A stretch of DNA of 64,000 bases from Alnus glutinosa (GCF_958979055.1 NC_084888.1:31914304-31978303); one strand, 5' to 3'. Shown: positions 12,145 to 23,870, counted from the first letter of the stretch. Notes: generated from the sequence alone by a model not told the origin. Translations and numbers: made by a program.

Positions 12145-12692
12145 GATGCAATGTGATTGTTATGTGGATATTGGGGACTTTAATTTAGGGGATAGAATTT
12201 GTGGCTATTAGTTTGCAAGCTTTTACTTTTAAAAAATGTCATAGTTTTAATCAATATTTGGATCTGCATTAGAGGCGGAGCCAGGAATTTGTCCGAGTAG
12301 GGGCAAAATTAGAATGATAAAATAAATCCTAAAGTATGAAAAAAGCCTTCTCAAACAATGCTAATATTGTTCTTATCTTAATAAGAAAATAATTATAATA
12401 AAAAATAATAGTCAATCAATCACATAAATGTAAAATAAATAATCAAAAATATTGTTAGCATAAAAAATTTCTAAATTCATGAATACACCACAAGTGGACA
12501 ATATTAAAATTATTCAAATAGTCTACTAGATTAGTCTTTACAGTATATGATTATTCTACAAGGATAGTCTATATCTAATTATTCAAATAAAATAAAATAA
12601 AAATTATATTCTTCTAGACTAGCCTATTACTCAATCATTCTAGACTCTCTGATTAGTCAATCTATCAATATCACATATGACAAAGTGAAAGA
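12145..12692. repeat. Kinase 3' flank, continued (matches ~30110-30480)
   Basis: Non-coding AT-rich DNA that continues the duplicated flank, with TTAGGGGAT-GAATTTGTGGCT and TTCTAGACTCTCTGATTAGTC motifs shared with 30140-30455. About 130 bp at 12240-12370 of the first copy is missing from the second. Confidence 0.75.
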
Positions 12693-12700
12693 CTTAAGAG

Positions 12701-13502
12701 TAGGGGTGTGCAGGACCTGCGGGCCCCACCCTGCCCCGCAACACATTTCCCCCGCCCCGCAAATTTAGAATGAAAAACGGTTTGATTTTTAATCAAACCG
12801 TGCTGGGAGGGGCGGGGTACGGGTTTGGGTTTTTCAAAACCCCAGGGACTCGCCCCGCTGAATAATATACAGCGCCACACACCCACACCCCCTCTTCGTT
12901 TTTTCCTTTACTTTCTTCCTAGCGCCACACCCCGCACCCATTCGCCTCTTCTTCTTCAATCTTCCTCACCGTCCTCTTCCTCTTCTGACTTCTCTTCACA
13001 TCTTTTCCTCTTCTTCTTCTTCAATCTTCGATTCTTCACCCCCGGATTCCCTCCCTCCATCAGATGAAGATCGGAAACCGAAGAACGTCGATCACGTCGA
13101 CAATCGATGCACGTCCTGTGGTAGATCTAGTTTGTCCACTTCATTAGCTCCCAATTTTTAATTTATTTGTTGTTTCTGTGGTAGATCTAGTTTGTGTTTG
13201 TGTTTAGGGTTTCTGGGTTTGTGTTGGTGGGTGGTATAAGAGGTGTTTGCGTTCGTGGAATCATGTTGTCGTGGTGCCGTGGCCCGTGGTGGTGTGGTTT
13301 TGCAGCTAGTAGCAGACAACCCACACAACCAGTACAACCCGCAAAAACCGCCCCACATCACCCCACCCCGCATTACCCTCGGCCCGCACGGACACAACAC
13401 ATTTTGTTCGGGGTACGGGTTTGATTTCTTGCACCCGCATGGGTGCGGGCCAGGGGCAAAAAGGATAGAAATCCGTCCCGTCCCGCCTCATACACATCCC
13501 TA
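12701..13502. mobile_element. hAT element (802 bp), TAGGGGTGTGCA family
   Basis: Ends TAGGGGTGTGCAGG and TACACATCCCTA are flanked by 8-bp duplications CTTAAGAG (12693-12700) and CTTACGAG (13503-13510), which differ at one base. The paralogous site at ~30487 has no insertion. Subterminal regions are rich in CCCCGCC/GGGGCGG. The interior (12950-13200) has a pyrimidine-rich leader and a T-rich intron-like stretch, suggesting captured host DNA, but no protein is recognised. No transposase is present. Confidence 0.8.
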
Positions 13503-13510
13503 CTTACGAG

Positions 13511-14649
13511 AAGTTAGTCTAGTTTACACAGTACACGGACAAAGAGAAAGACTAGCTAGTTTAGTTTACACAATACACACCACACAAAGGCCAAAGCTGA
13601 AATATTATTTACTGTTTACTCCGTGACAGTTATGAGCCAGATGACACGAATCTCGATTAGATTTAGACCATTACTTTTTCTTTCTTTTCTTTTTTTTATC
13701 TTTTTTTTTTTTTTAATTTGAAATTTTGAGAAAAGACCATTATTTTAATTCCATACGAACCATAAACCATTAAAAGATGGAAGATAATAGCTGAGAGCAA
13801 ACCATATTCATCAAAAAAGAAGGAGATAGCAGACGACCACGACTTGATGGACACAAGACAGACAGACTCACCAGGGTTTGCAAACACCACCACCATCAAC
13901 GATTCAATAGACAAAGAAAAATAGTGAAAGAGGCCGAAAAGCCAACTTCTTGAACCCAGCAGTAGCAGCAGAAGACTAGGAAAATGTTTGTTTTATTGCT
14001 TGCTTTAGATTAGTGTAACTGCCGTACAAAGAAAAGAAAATTATACATTTATACGATTGTACTCTTTGGGCTGTTACTAGGTGAAAAGGTGTGGTTCAGT
14101 AACTTGCGTTGAATTTGTGAATTGTGAGAGATCAACCCAAATTTGAAGCCAATTTAATTTTTTTAAAGGGTTAGGCTAATTGATTGGGCTTGAATTTGTA
14201 AGGGTGAAAGTAAGCATAGACTTAAATACTCATATAATTTTTTTTTAAAAAAAAATAAGATGTAGGGGCGGGTGCCCCTGCCCGCCCCCCCTTAAATCCG
14301 TCCTTGGCTGCATGGTCAACCGCAAGAATGTGGAGAAGTATATACATACTAACATAGGGCTTTTAATATGGCGGACTTTTCTTTTAAAATTAAACACAGT
14401 TAAAGCTAAAACTTTTAACTACATTGTTGTGGGATCCCTTCTTATGGCCTCGTCCAGTTCAATCTTTGTATTGAGTTTTCAAGTCTTAAAGCTCGACTGA
14501 AAGGATGAACTGAGAAGCAGGACAAATAATAACAAAGTTTCAATTATATATATCACAATATACACAAGCTGAATATCTCAAGCAGATAAAGAAAGGGATC
14601 CAACAACTAGAGCAGCTCTTAGTTGATTCAGTTTCGAGCTTCTCCCATA
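13511..14649. other. Duplicated flank between kinase and RABF1 fragment
   Basis: Matches 30486-33005 with the 1.3-kb GC-rich element (30768-32089) removed. A minus-strand frame at 13696-13914 (core FANPGESVCLV, then FDEYGLLSA) is kept in the second copy at 32057-32329, so it may be an old exon, but the protein is not recognised and both copies stop in flanking sequence. Otherwise no gene is seen. Confidence 0.55.
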
Positions 14650-15287
14650 TCATGAAGCGGGAGGGCGGGGTAGCCGCTTGGCAATTTCCTGCCAAAAGAT
14701 GGAACAATGCTCAGTCTTCCAAATGCACAAGAATTTCAAAACTACGGACTCCATACACAAGCCTATGCATATTATAGCGCCTTGATATAGTATGTCATCA
14801 ACATAATGTGTCATATAAAGCAAGTGCTCCATGGCCTTGCAAGGTAACAAATACAAAATTTGTATATAGAGAGCATCATGTTCACACTACCAATAACGAG
14901 AAGAGAGCACTTCTAGAATTTCCCGTCAATCTCGACCGTTCTGAGTTGTATGTAGTGTATCTTGTTAACAAAAACAGATATTTATAAAATGTCTATGTCA
15001 AAAATACCTCAAACAGCTGATTTATATTATCTGCCGTCTTTGCAGATGTCTCGATAAAAAACATTCCATTCTTCTCCGCATAGTCAATGCCATCCTGCAA
15101 GACAAAGAATAGATGTATTATATTATAGAAAAATGAATGCTAGTTTGCGGGCATATAGAATGTGACAATGCGTCAAATTGAGAAATGTTGCACTCACCTG
15201 AACTGGTACTTCCCGCTTCTCCTGAAGATCAGCTTTGTTACCAACTAAGGCCATGACTATATCAGGATTTCCATGTTTTTGCAATTC
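14650..15287 (-). pseudogene. RABF1/ARA6-type Rab GTPase, C-terminal exons, copy 1
   Basis: Three minus-strand exons with good splice sites: 15198-15287 (30 codons, [20 protein letters not shown]), 15008-15094 (29 codons, [20 protein letters not shown]) and 14650-14688 (EIAKRLPRPPAS, stop). NKAD and ETSAK are the G4 and G5 guanine-binding motifs. The absence of a C-terminal prenylation CxC and the tail match plant ARA6/RABF1, an endosomal Rab5-like GTPase anchored by its N-terminus instead. The P-loop, switch I and DTAGQ exons are missing upstream, so this is a 3' fragment, although these three exons themselves are intact. It is the least damaged of four copies. An intact source gene is presumably elsewhere in the genome. 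Confidence 0.85.
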
Positions 15288-16209
15288 CTGTAAAATTCCA
15301 TATTCATCAATTGTTTGAAAAAGTAAATTTGCACGGCGAGCATGGGAATTAATAACCAACTTAATCAAGGCATGCGGTTTACATAACTATACACCTTTCT
15401 GGGTAAAGATGCTATCTATAAGCTGTAAGCACATGAAGTGCAGTGACAATACAACCCAGTTATCTCGGAGTAGGTTATTTATAGTTTTATTTCCTTTTTT
15501 CAACCCAACTCTCGCAATTCCTAGGGGATCCAATAAGAGCAATGTTTTTAATAGATCAAAATAAAGATTTTATTCATCCAAAAACAAAAGTGTACATACA
15601 TATAAACCAATATTAGCTCACTTCAAGTAGTTAGTGCCACTTACATTAATGAACTTTGTGATAAAAAAAGCCAAGCCATTAGGTACAACTTTTATATTGT
15701 TATTTCCAATTGAGTCCTCGTCAAATCTGTAACAACCCGGTCCCATATTGGGAAGATGAGAGTAGCCCACATAGAATAAAGACTCATTAGTGCTAAGTCC
15801 AACCATGTTTACTTATTAGGTGAAACTGATCTTTAAAAGTGATTCTTGGAAAGCCCCAACTTGATTAGTCCAACCATGTTTACTTATTAGAAAGACGATT
15901 TGTGTGTGTTGGGGAGGGGGTATGTGAGACTAGAAAGCATCGTGCTCTAAATTACTATTCACCAAATTACGTATATTTTTACTAGTTCAATACTTATTCA
16001 ATCAAGGACAACCCAGATGGTAGATTTATTTGCTTGGTGAATCCTGCTAAGTCACAGGCCTTAATGTATTTGCATTTATGGCACTTCAATAATCCTCTGC
16101 ATCCGAAAGATTTCACCACTCACCGCATAACAATGATCAATTATAAATTAATAAATAAAATTCATACTATGCATAAGATAGAGCTCGTCTCACTCGAGTA
16201 GTCAATAAA
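15288..16209. other. Rab-block flank and LTR-like fragment, no gene
   Basis: Bases 15300-15840 match ~60110-60700 next to RABF1 copy 4 (shared GTTATCTCGGAGTA, ATTTTATTCATCCAAAAACA, AATTGAGTCCTC). Around 15727-15835 is a 'GTAACAACCCGGTCCCATATTGG' type repeat also present near 60590 and 60880, which looks like part of an LTR. Bases 15900-16200 show nothing recognisable. Confidence 0.6.
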
Positions 16210-16770
16210 TTACCTATATAGAATAAGTATAATTCATCTTCGTTTGGCACGAACCGTCCACCTAACCACTAAGATGTGGTACGACCCGTCTTCCTTAGTT
16301 ATGGATTAACTACGTCTTTAATAGGATACACACAATCAATAAAAAAGTATAACTCATCTTCGGTTGGTACGAACTGTCTATCAAAATTACACTAAACTAA
16401 GGTGTAGTACAATCCGTCTTCTTTAGACATGGCCTATCTAACCCTCTTGATTATATGTCAATTAAAACCGTTAAATAACAGTCATTCACATAATCACAGA
16501 AAATATGAAAGATTAAATTCAATCAATATAAAAAACCTTATAAGATAAGATAAGAAATTCATAATAATTGAGTATAAACATTAAGATTAATTCTCACAGT
16601 TATGCAACCATCATGTATATAGAAAATACCAAATTAAAATACAATTAAACTATTATTACTTGGAAATGGCTAATAAAAATAAAAATAAAAACAGAAAAGA
16701 ATCAAGTTAAATTCAATCTTTAAAACTTAATAACATAACCGTTTGTAGTCCTCGGCAACGACACCAAAAA
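16210..16770 (-). mobile_element. LTR-retroelement leader fragment with PBS-like site
   Basis: Read on the minus strand, 16770-16746 gives TTTTTGGTGTCGTTGCCGAG just after a sequence ending GATCACATCA. This resembles the primer-binding region that follows the 5' LTR in many plant LTR retrotransposons. The adjacent 16210-16440 contains two diverged ~120-bp direct repeats (CATCTTCG-TTGG-ACGAAC motif) typical of an untranslated leader. No gag or pol frame follows, so it is a fragment. Confidence 0.45.
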
Positions 16771-16772
16771 TT

Positions 16773-17081
16773 GATGTGATCTTTTGTTTACCAAAATATA
16801 TCAATAATAAATAATCACTCGCAATAAGACGAATTTTTGTAGGATAAGGTTATAGAGATGATGTCGAATATCAATGACTGCAGGGGTATTGTTATCAAGT
16901 TTGTGAATATTAAAAATAACCAAATATTTTTTCTTTAGTTATTTTAATCTTCACAAGCTTAATAATAATACCCTTGCAGTTCTTGAGGTTCGATATCATC
17001 TCTATAGCTTTATCTTATAAGGATTCGTTTTATTTGCAAGTGGTTATTATTGATATATTTTGATAAACAAAAGACCACATT
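16773..17081. repeat. Large imperfect inverted repeat (~150-bp arms)
   Basis: The left arm 16773-16925 and right arm 16931-17081 are reverse complements with scattered mismatches, separated by only a few bases. Matching pieces include CTTTTGTTTACCAAAATATA / TATATTTTGATAAACAAAAG and GGGTATTGTTATCAAG / CTTAATAATAATACCC. The left arm abuts the PBS-like site, so the arms are probably two LTR ends of one family joined head to head. A transcript through it would fold into a long hairpin. Confidence 0.8.
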
Positions 17082-17282
17082 AGAGAGTTTACAGGTTTTA
17101 AAAAAATCATTTCTGCAAGCTTGCCCAGTCTGCACGACTTTACGATAACTAAGCTCGTGTTGGATAGAGGATTCGTTAATTTCAAGACAAGGTGGGGCAT
17201 GACGGTTTTGTAGGTTCAGCCGGGTTATGCCCACTTTGATTTCTATAGGCAAAAGCTAGAACCGTAAAGACAATAGAAACAA

Positions 17283-18990
17283 ATGAACATAGGTTTTACC
17301 AAAAAAAAAAAAAAATGCCTTGCTTTTGGTAAAGCCATTGTGAAACATGATATCTTAATAATAATAATAATAATAATTATAACAATTATAATAGTAAAAG
17401 GAATTTCTAGAGGAAGACTAAAGAAACAAATGAAAAGGGTTTTACAAAAAGAATTTCAAAAAGGCATTACCTTTGATCAACTTTCTAAAAGTCGGTTTTA
17501 CCAAAAAAGAATAAAAAATGCATTGCTTTTGGCAAAGCCATCGTGAAACACGATATCTTAATAATAATAATAATTATAACAATTATAATAGTAAAAGGAT
17601 TTTCTAGAGGACAAAAGCTTGGACCGTAAAGACTAAAGAAACAATTGAAAAAGGTTTTATAAAAAGAAAAAAAAAAATGCATTGCTTTTGGCAAATCCAT
17701 CGTGAAACATGATATCTTAATAATAATAATAATAATTATAATAATTATAATAGTAAAAAGAATTTCTAGAGGACAAAAGCTTGGACCGTAAGGACTTAAG
17801 AAACAAATGAAAAAGATTTTACAAAAAGAAAAGGAAAAAGGCATTGCTTTTGGCAAAGCCATTAATTTGATCAACTTTCTAAAAGTGGGTTTTACCAAAA
17901 AAAAATTGCATCACTTTTGGCAAAGTCATTAATTTGATCAACTTTCTAAAAGTAGGTTTTATAAAAAGAAAAATAAAATGCTTAACTTTTGGCAAAGCCA
18001 TTAATTTGACCAACTTTCTAAAAGTAGGTTTTACACAAAAAAATAAAAATAAAAAAATGCATTGCTTTTGGCAAATCCATCGTGAAACATGATATCTTAA
18101 TAATAATAATAATAATTATAACAATTATAATAGTAAAAAGAATTTCTAGAGGACAAAAGCTTGGACCGTAAGGACTTAAGAAACTAATGAAAAAGATTTT
18201 ACAAAAAGAAAAGGAAAAAGGCATTGCTTTTGGCAAAGCCATTAATTTGATCAACTTTCTAAAAGTGGGTTTTACCAAAAAAAAATTGCATCACTTTTGG
18301 CAAAGTCATTAATTTGATCAACTTTCTAAAAGTAGGTTTTATAAAAAGAAAAATAAAATGCATAACTTTTGGCAAAGCCATTAATTTGACCAACTTTCTA
18401 AAAGTAGGTTTTACACAAAAAAAAAACAAAAAAAAAAAAATGCATTGCTGTTGGCAAAGCCATCGTGAAACATGATGATATCTTAATAATGATAATAATA
18501 ATTATAACAATTATAATAGTAAAATGAATTTCTAGAGGACAAAAGCTTGGACAGTAAGGACTTAAGAAACAAATGAAAAAGATTTTACAAAAAGAAAAGG
18601 AAAAAGCCATTGCTTTTGGCAAAGCCATTAATTTGATCAACTTTCTAAAAGTGGGTTTTACCAAAAAAAAATTGCATCACTTTTGGCAAAGTCATTAATT
18701 TGATAACTTTCTAAAAGTAGGTTTTACAAAAAGAAAAAAAAAATGCATAACTTTTGGCAAAGCCATTAATTTGACCAACTTTCTAAAAGTAGGTTTTACA
18801 CCAAAAAAAAAAAAAAAAAAAAAAAAACCAAAAAAAAAATGCATTGCTGTTGGCAAAGCCATCGTGAAACATGATGATATCTTAATAATGATAATAATAA
18901 TTATAACAATTATAATAGTAAAATGAATTTCTAGAGGACAAAAGTTTGGATAGTAAATACTAAAGAAACAAATGAAAAAGGTTTTACAAA
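17283..18990. repeat. Tandem array, ~380-bp unit
   Basis: Units start with TTGCTTTTGGCAAA-CCATCGTGAAACA at about 17323, 17523, 17681, 18061, 18444 and 18842. The last three full periods are ~380-400 bp. Each contains an (AAT)n stretch, GAATTTCTAGAGGACAAAAG, and two or three TTTGGCAAAG...CTTTCTAAAAGT subunits. Single units also occur at 4374, 21001 and 24946 next to kinase-related blocks. Minus-strand frames (MVKPTFRKL...) recur only because the unit recurs. Confidence 0.9.
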
Positions 18991-19371
18991 AACCTATCAC
19001 TACCACTTTTAGACACCCTTTCCTTACCAGCCAACTTTTAAAGATAATTCTACCCGAATACAATTTAACCCTTATAAGACGATTGTCAATGTTGAATTGT
19101 ACTTGAGTACAATTTTAACAGTATATATAAGATCTTGATCACCCATCCCTTACAATGCTATTTTTAAATGTGAGTTCTACTTATGTACAATCTTAATCAT
19201 ATGTATATAAGTTTTTAGACACTCTGTCCTTACAAGTCAATTTTCAAAAGTGAGTTATACATTAGATTTGTATTATAAAACGTGAAAAACAAATTTACAT
19301 TTTTAAACCGTAAGAAGTGTGTTTGCTCAAAATACAAATTTTTCCATTTTAACTACTAATTTTTCAATACA

Positions 19372-19890
19372 ATTCTGGTACCATCCCACCATCAATCATC
19401 GATCTCTCTTCTATTACAATTCTTGGTGGGGGAGATAATCAAATCCAATGAAGTCTTCCGTTGGACCTGGGGATAACTCTTGTTGATTTCCATGCAGTAA
19501 CCAATTTACTGGCTCCATTCTCCTCCTTCAATATCCAATGCCTCAAATATTGCACACAACAGTATTATGCAGAACGTACCTTCTTTGAAAAAGTTGCATA
19601 GGCTTCAATTGTAACAATTTAAGAAAAAACGCTATTTATATCTAAATTATTATTTAAAAAAAACTAATTAATTTGAAACTTTTTTAAAATTCTTTATAAA
19701 GTCCAGTTTAACTTAATAACTAGACAATGTGAAACTTGATATCCATAAATATTTTTATAAACTACTTACTTTATGTGAATTATTCATTTCTTTTTTAGAT
19801 GAGACTGGGAGTTCGATGAATATAATGGTTAAGCACTAGCTACAACCACCTAGGAAGTGGGGGAGCTGATGACTTTGAGTTTTTCCCTCT
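19372..19890 (+). pseudogene. LRR receptor-kinase pseudogene fragment, interrupted
   Basis: Bases 19372-19622 match the LRR coding region of kinases 1 and 2 around 7040-7300 ([33 protein letters not shown]-like stretches), but with several indels and an in-frame TGA after NQIQ. The match stops at GCTTCAATT, is interrupted by ~205 bp of AT-rich DNA, and resumes at ~19830 with CACTAGCTACAACCACCTAG and the GSGGADD codons. No kinase domain follows. It marks a former kinase gene between the two surviving ones. Confidence 0.85.
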
Positions 19891-19895
19891 CCTAC

Positions 19896-20025
19896 CAGGT
19901 CCCCTTCTCACCTATCATTTCTAGGTAATTTTAGACTGAGTTAATAGAGCTGTCAACATGAATGTTTCCACTAGTTTCTTCAGATATTTAACGTCCGTTT
20001 GGTTTGGTAATTTTAAAGCGTTACA

Positions 20026-20063
<38 letters not shown>

Positions 20064-20405
20064 AAAAATTAAAAATTTTAAAAAAAAAAAAAATTAAAAA
20101 TACAGGTAAATGTTTGATAAATTAAATGATCAACTTTTAAAATCGTGTAAATTATATGTTATAGGCTAAATTGCCACCTATCTTCCTAGATTTTTCATAA
20201 AGGTTATACGAAATTTTTGAGTACATTTTAATCAGCAGGCTTTGGGCAAGACGTAGAATGCCTATGTGTTATAATGGATGAAGATTAAATTTTACTGTGA
20301 TTAACATGACAGTGTCAAATAAATACCCACGTCACTTTGTAAATTCTAGTCTCACTTATATATAACTAAATTTGACCACAAGTACCACGTGAGTTACTAC
20401 GTGAC
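19896..20405. repeat. Duplicate of 4690-5110
   Basis: Same non-coding sequence that follows the LRR relic near 4613, here with a poly-A expansion at 20030-20095 and ~40 bp (GATGAAGATTAAATTTTACTGTG) not found in the first copy. The match ends at ACGTGACGAC, where a MITE-like sequence begins. Confidence 0.8.
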
Positions 20406-20407
20406 GA

Positions 20408-21000
20408 CGGGCTTGTTTGGCAAGTGATATTACAGAACAGAACAGAGTAGTGGGTTGTTAGTTTTTGAAATTAGTAAAAAGTGATGATGTGATATAAAAT
20501 AAAAAAAAATTGTATAAAAAAGTGAAAAAATTTTGTATTGTAGTGAATTTTTTTATTTGAATAGTAATAAAAAATTATTGATGTGATATAAAAAAGTGAA
20601 AAAAGTGGAAATGTTTTGATGTTGATTAGTAGTGAAAAGTATAAAAAAATGAAAAAAGAAAAAAGAAAAAAAGAAAAAAAGAAGGTACATGAATAGTACT
20701 GTAATATATTCCCCGTTTACTAACTCCCTCCCCTTCCCCTTCCCTTCCCTTCTCTTACTTTTACCTTTCCCAAAAAACATCAAATTCAAAACATTCTTTT
20801 CTTTTTTACTTTTTATATCACATCAATAATTTTTTATTATTATTTAATTAAAAAAATCCACTACAATACAAATTTTTTCCACTTTTTCATATAAATTCTT
20901 TCTACTTTATATCACATCAATCACTTTTTATTTTCACACAACAAAAAAATTCTCACAAAGGGAAGGGGAGGGGAAGGGGAGGGGATTACTAAACGGGGCC
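20408..21000. mobile_element. MITE-like AT-rich elements, probably nested
   Basis: The block interrupts the duplicated flank at ACGTGACGAC. Bases 20711-20998 have inverted ends CCCCGTTTACTAACTCCC and GGGGATTACTAAACGGGG around a polypyrimidine/polypurine and AT-rich core, the shape of a short non-autonomous DNA element. The left part starts GGGCTTGTTTGGCAAG, also MITE-like. I could not identify clean target duplications. No protein is encoded. Confidence 0.5.
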
Positions 21001-21640
21001 TTTTGGCAAAGCCATCGTGAAACATGATATCTTCATAATAATAATAATTATAACAATTATAGTAGTAAAAAGAATTTCTAGAGGATAAAAGTTAGGACCG
21101 TAAAGATTAAAGAAACAAATGAAAAATGTTTTACAAAAAGATAAAGAAAAAGCAAAAGCATTGCTTTTGGCAGAGTCCTTAACTTTCTAAAAGTCGAAGT
21201 TGGGGAGATTAACGCCATAACCAATGGGTAAGAGAAACATGATAAAATAAAAAAGAAAAAGAAAGAGAAAGGGGTGGAACCTGGCAATTTTGGGCACTAA
21301 AGCGATATCCAATAGGTAAGTACAGCCAATAAACTTCTAAAGGGATTTAATATTCATTCTTCGTTGTTAAATGCAAACTTAGAGGTAATGGTAAAAATAA
21401 GGATGGTCAATACATTATGGACTATCTAAGCGAGACTATGATATTTTGGTACATTAATTAACCTTCTATCAAGTTAAGATATCAAAATCTATGATATCTA
21501 CTTTCACACCTATTTAACAAATATCGATCCACCTCTAACTTATATTTTAAGTCATTCTCTGTTATAAGGTGTTGGGAGAATATCTTCCTAAATTGCATCT
21601 CTCTATCTTCTTTACTACCAACATTATTCATTACGAACAT
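21001..21640. repeat. Tandem-array unit plus duplicated kinase upstream flank
   Basis: Bases 21001-21110 are one unit of the 17283-18990 array. Bases 21118-21640 match 2880-3430. Nothing coding is seen. Confidence 0.7.
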
Positions 21641-22059
21641 TCAAAGGATTGACAATATTTGATCTCTTCCTATATTTACAAAAATGTTAGATGACCCCCC
21701 TCTCCCATGAAACTTATTGTATTGCCCAATTAAATGATTCAGGAGGTCTCGCACTTTTGCCTCTATTTGATCCTCCCACACAGGCCCATTGCATTTTCTC
21801 AACCAAGACATCAATGCCTTCATCTTGAAACGCGGGTCGAGAACAAAAGCAACATACAATATTAAGTTGATCATATCCATAGTCCCTCAATACTTTTCGT
21901 ATTAAAACTCACAGAACTGAGGACCTGATCAAGATTAAGACAACCATCATTCAATGAATGTTGAATAATAAAAAGTTGCAAGAAATATAAATTAGATATG
22001 ACATAAGTTGAACCAGAGAACATCATTGTGGTATCATAAAAATTGGGTTGCCCAACCAC
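21641..22059 (-). pseudogene. hAT transposase remnant, second copy
   Basis: Duplicate of the remnant at 3440-3795 and slightly better preserved. On the minus strand 22059-21871 encodes FYDTTMMFSGSTYVISN and FLQLFIIQHSLND. A frameshift later, 21880-21641 encodes LILYVAFVLDPRFKMKALMS followed by a helical stretch. These are central/C-terminal hAT transposase (RICESLEEPER-like) motifs. The N-terminal BED finger and the C-terminal hATC dimerisation region are absent. Two copies with parallel breaks imply that the transposase was dead before the segment was duplicated. Confidence 0.7.
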
Positions 22060-22650
22060 TTATTCGGTCAAGTGGATCTCATAAATGGTTTCTCGCAATT
22101 ATTTGCCCAAATTTGAGAGAATTCGAGCAAATAAATAGTCTCTCACAATCACTTGTCCAAATTTAAAAGAATTCGAGCAAATAATTTGAGAAGATCCTAA
22201 TTCTCTCTTGCCTACCTTATGGCGTGAATCCCATGAAGGGAATCATGTTGTCATAATAAATAAATATACTATTTTTTATGGGCATAAATTTTCTACAACC
22301 CACATGTAAAAGTGACATATGTCCATTGGCATGTGAGAAACACATGTTGTTTTAATAGCATATGCTTCTTACATATTTTTTTAATAGCATTAATAAAAAA
22401 TATATATATATTTCTCACATGCTTAAAAATATAGGTTGTAAAAAATTTCCTACGAACCATTCACTCGTAAGAAATTTATGTCCAATTTTTATTCATAAAA
22501 TTAGCTGGCATGAAACAGGCCAACTTTTAAATACCCAACTACCAAGCCAAACATTTAATGTATTCAATTCATCTAATGGCTTTAATATCTCTGAATATGA
22601 ATGCAATCAATGCATTTAATTCTCATGTTTCAGAATTTCAGTTCTCTTAC
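22060..22650. repeat. Duplicate of 3796-4310, no gene
   Basis: Continuation of the duplicated upstream block, with a second copy of a ~55-bp ATTTGCCCAAATTTGAGAGA-type segment. Sequence from 22570 leads into the GC-rich element. No coding sequence. Confidence 0.65.
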
Positions 22651-22654
22651 ATTT

Positions 22655-23870
22655 TAATGATGCGTTTGGTTCGAATATTATTCAATATTCGAACTGGTTT
22701 TTTGAATTAAACCCGGATCCATGTTGAATAAAACTCAGCTGGCTCTTGAATATTGTTTTGAATGCGGTTTGAATTTCGAGGTGATGAAATCATGAAATTG
22801 ATGAGTGAATTTCGAGCAGAATTTTCTTTCAACTGCCAGAAGCTGGCAAATAAAATAACAACAACAACAACAAAAAATCAAGAAAAAAAAGAAAATGGGG
22901 TGGCCTACGAGCCACTCCCAGAGGTTGCCGGTGCCACCTCTGGTAGTGGCTCGCGTTCACCCCAGGGGTCGAGGGGTGGCTGCGCGCCACCCCCCGACCC
23001 CCTAGGGGTGGCTTTTGAGCCACCCTGCGTGGATTTCAGGGTGGCCCAAAAGCCACCCCTAAGCCTTAAGGGTGGCCGAAAGGCCACCCCTAGGGCCGAG
23101 GGTGGCCGCGCGGCTACCCCCATTGGCCGGGGTTGGCCGCGCGCCACCCCTTGAGCCCTAGGGGTGGCTTTTCAGGCCACCCTAAATGGATCTAGGGGGT
23201 GGCTCGAAAAGCCACCTGAAAAGCCTTAGGGGTGGCTTTCGGGCCACCCCAAATGGATCCAGGGGGTGGCCCGAATGCCACCCAAAAAGCCTTAGGGGTG
23301 GCTTTCGAGCCACCCCTGGGGCCGGGGGTGGCCGCGCGGCGACCCCTAGTGGTCGAGGGTGGCCGCACGCCACCCCCTGAGCCCTAGGGGTGGCTTTCGG
23401 GCCACCCCAAATGGATCCAGGGGTGGCCCGAAAGCCACCCGAAAAGCCTTAAGGGTGGCTTTCGGGCCAACCCAGGGGCCCAGGGTGGCCGCCCGCCACC
23501 CCCTGAGCCCTAGGGGTGGCTTTCAGGCCACCCCAAATGGATTTCGGGGTGGCCCGAAAGCCACCCCTAGGGGGTGGGGGGGTGGCGCTCGGCCACCCCC
23601 ACCGGCCACCTCTGGAGGTGGCTCACAGGCCACCCCCCTCCCAAGAGATGGCTACTGGCTGCCCCAAAACCATATTTTCTCTCATTTTTTTTAAAAAATA
23701 AAAATAAAATTTTTGTTTTTTAGTTTTTAATTTTTTTTTGTTATTTTGTTTATTATTAATTTTATTATTTTTTACTATACCAATCATTATACACAATTTT
23801 TCATACAATTCAATCACTTTCTACCATTATAAAACACTTTTTTTCAATCTCAAAAATTCATCACTCAAAT
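22655..23870. mobile_element. GC-rich palindromic non-autonomous element, copy 1
   Basis: AT-rich ends (left GCGTTTGGTTCGAATATTAT, right TTTCAATCTCAAAAATTCAT) surround 22895-23660, which is built of short palindromes such as GGGTGGCTTTCGGGCCACCC and AAATGGATC linkers repeated every ~60 bp. The same layout and right-hand flank type occur in the better bounded element at 30768-32089. Open frames run through the GC-rich core in several frames at once because the repeat lacks stop codons. I do not regard them as genes. Exact ends are uncertain. Confidence 0.65.

Noticed and set aside
17485-19063. Recurring minus-strand frames starting MVKPTFRKL
   Set aside because: The frame recurs only because the ~380-bp unit recurs. 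It is dominated by poly-Ile/Phe from AAT and A runs, and breaks with each homopolymer change.
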